NCBI GenBank assembly: GCA_049976245.1 | Contig: JBMFIQ010000072.1 | Span: 1 to 6,880 of the forward strand | DNA from: Microbacter sp049976245 | GTDB lineage: Bacteria > Bacteroidota > Bacteroidia > Bacteroidales > Paludibacteraceae | DNA length: 6,880 nt | Reading direction: 5' to 3' | In this document: one piece after another, positions 6,674 through 6,880 of the stretch | Layout: each line of letters opens with the position of its first letter | How positions within the stretch are numbered: the first letter of the stretch is position 1 | Program-made: the position numbers and the translations under genes | Notes under the pieces: model-generated | Told to the model about the DNA's origin: nothing | The model's input: only the letters and a program-made list of their open reading frames with translations | Databases searched by the model: none

Positions 6674-6880
6674 CAAGGGGCTTCCGCCCCTGTGACCCTG
6701 ACTTACTTTTTGTCCCCGCAAGCGGGATGTTCCACTTGACGCAAAAAGGAAGTAAAAAAGTCAAGACTCCGCCCGCTTTCGCTCAAAAAACTGACGTTCG
6801 TTGGCTCAAATCGTCCAAACTCGCTCCTTCGTCGCTCAAACAAGGACGATTTTTAACCGCCAACTCACTTGTTTTTTGGC
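6674..6880. repeat. structured, GC-rich intergenic repeat element (truncated by window end)
   Basis: Composition changes sharply at about 6674 from AT-rich leader to GC-rich DNA dense in inverted repeats. AGGGGC/GCCCCT (6676-6681, 6686-6691) closes a TTCC tetraloop. CCCG/CGGG (6715-6718, 6723-6726) closes CAAG; it sits inside a stem CTTTTTG/CAAAAAG (6706-6712, 6742-6748), which sits inside GACTT/AAGTC (6700-6704, 6758-6762). Further right, AAATCGTCC/GGACGATTT (6808-6816, 6844-6852) is nested inside TTGGC/GCCAA (6801-6805, 6859-6863). GCTCAAA occurs three times (6781, 6804, 6834). I recall very similar sequence dispersed between genes in many Bacteroidota genomes, where it is often mis-called as short hypothetical proteins; this is memory, not a search. 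No convincing gene lies in it. It may be a REP-like or other non-autonomous mobile element, or a structured RNA. Confidence 0.65.

Overview
The window looks like a chromosomal segment of a Bacteroidota bacterium, probably a Bacteroidales-like lineage. The reasons are: gene starts with A-rich leaders and no Shine-Dalgarno; a good match to the Bacteroidota -7 box (TAnnTTTG) upstream of the peptidase gene; exported proteins whose predicted mature N-terminus starts with Gln after an Ala-type cleavage site; AT-rich intergenic DNA; and a structured intergenic repeat at the right edge of a kind I recall from many Bacteroidota genomes. The taxon is an inference. No rRNA, tRNA or CRISPR locus is visible.

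Layout: (1) 95-1999, plus strand, an MscS-type mechanosensitive channel with a signal peptide, a periplasmic coiled-coil domain, several membrane helices and the conserved MscS C-terminal domains. (2) 2000-2303, a convergent intergenic stretch ending in a strong hairpin that can terminate transcription from both sides. (3) 2304-4979, minus strand, an exported single-chain M16 zinc peptidase with an active N-terminal half and a degenerate C-terminal half. (4) 4980-5866, a long intergenic region. It holds a probable promoter for the peptidase, three helically phased TTGCAA palindromes, and a 21-bp-period minisatellite with nested 42-bp and 147-bp organisation. (5) 5867-6580, minus strand, an exported SIMPL-domain (DUF541, YggE-like) protein. 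(6) 6581-6880, the leader of that gene, then a GC-rich, highly foldable repeat element that runs off the window.

The three genes all act in the cell envelope (osmotic pressure release, periplasmic peptide breakdown, and a stress-associated periplasmic protein), but the arrangement does not show an operon. The channel is convergent with the other two, and the two minus-strand genes are 887 bp apart with the minisatellite between them. The genes themselves are ordinary. The parts most worth a second look are the non-coding ones: the 21-bp minisatellite, which reads as a clean 7-residue repeat on the minus strand but whose copies differ only by amino-acid-changing substitutions, and the folded repeat element at the right edge.
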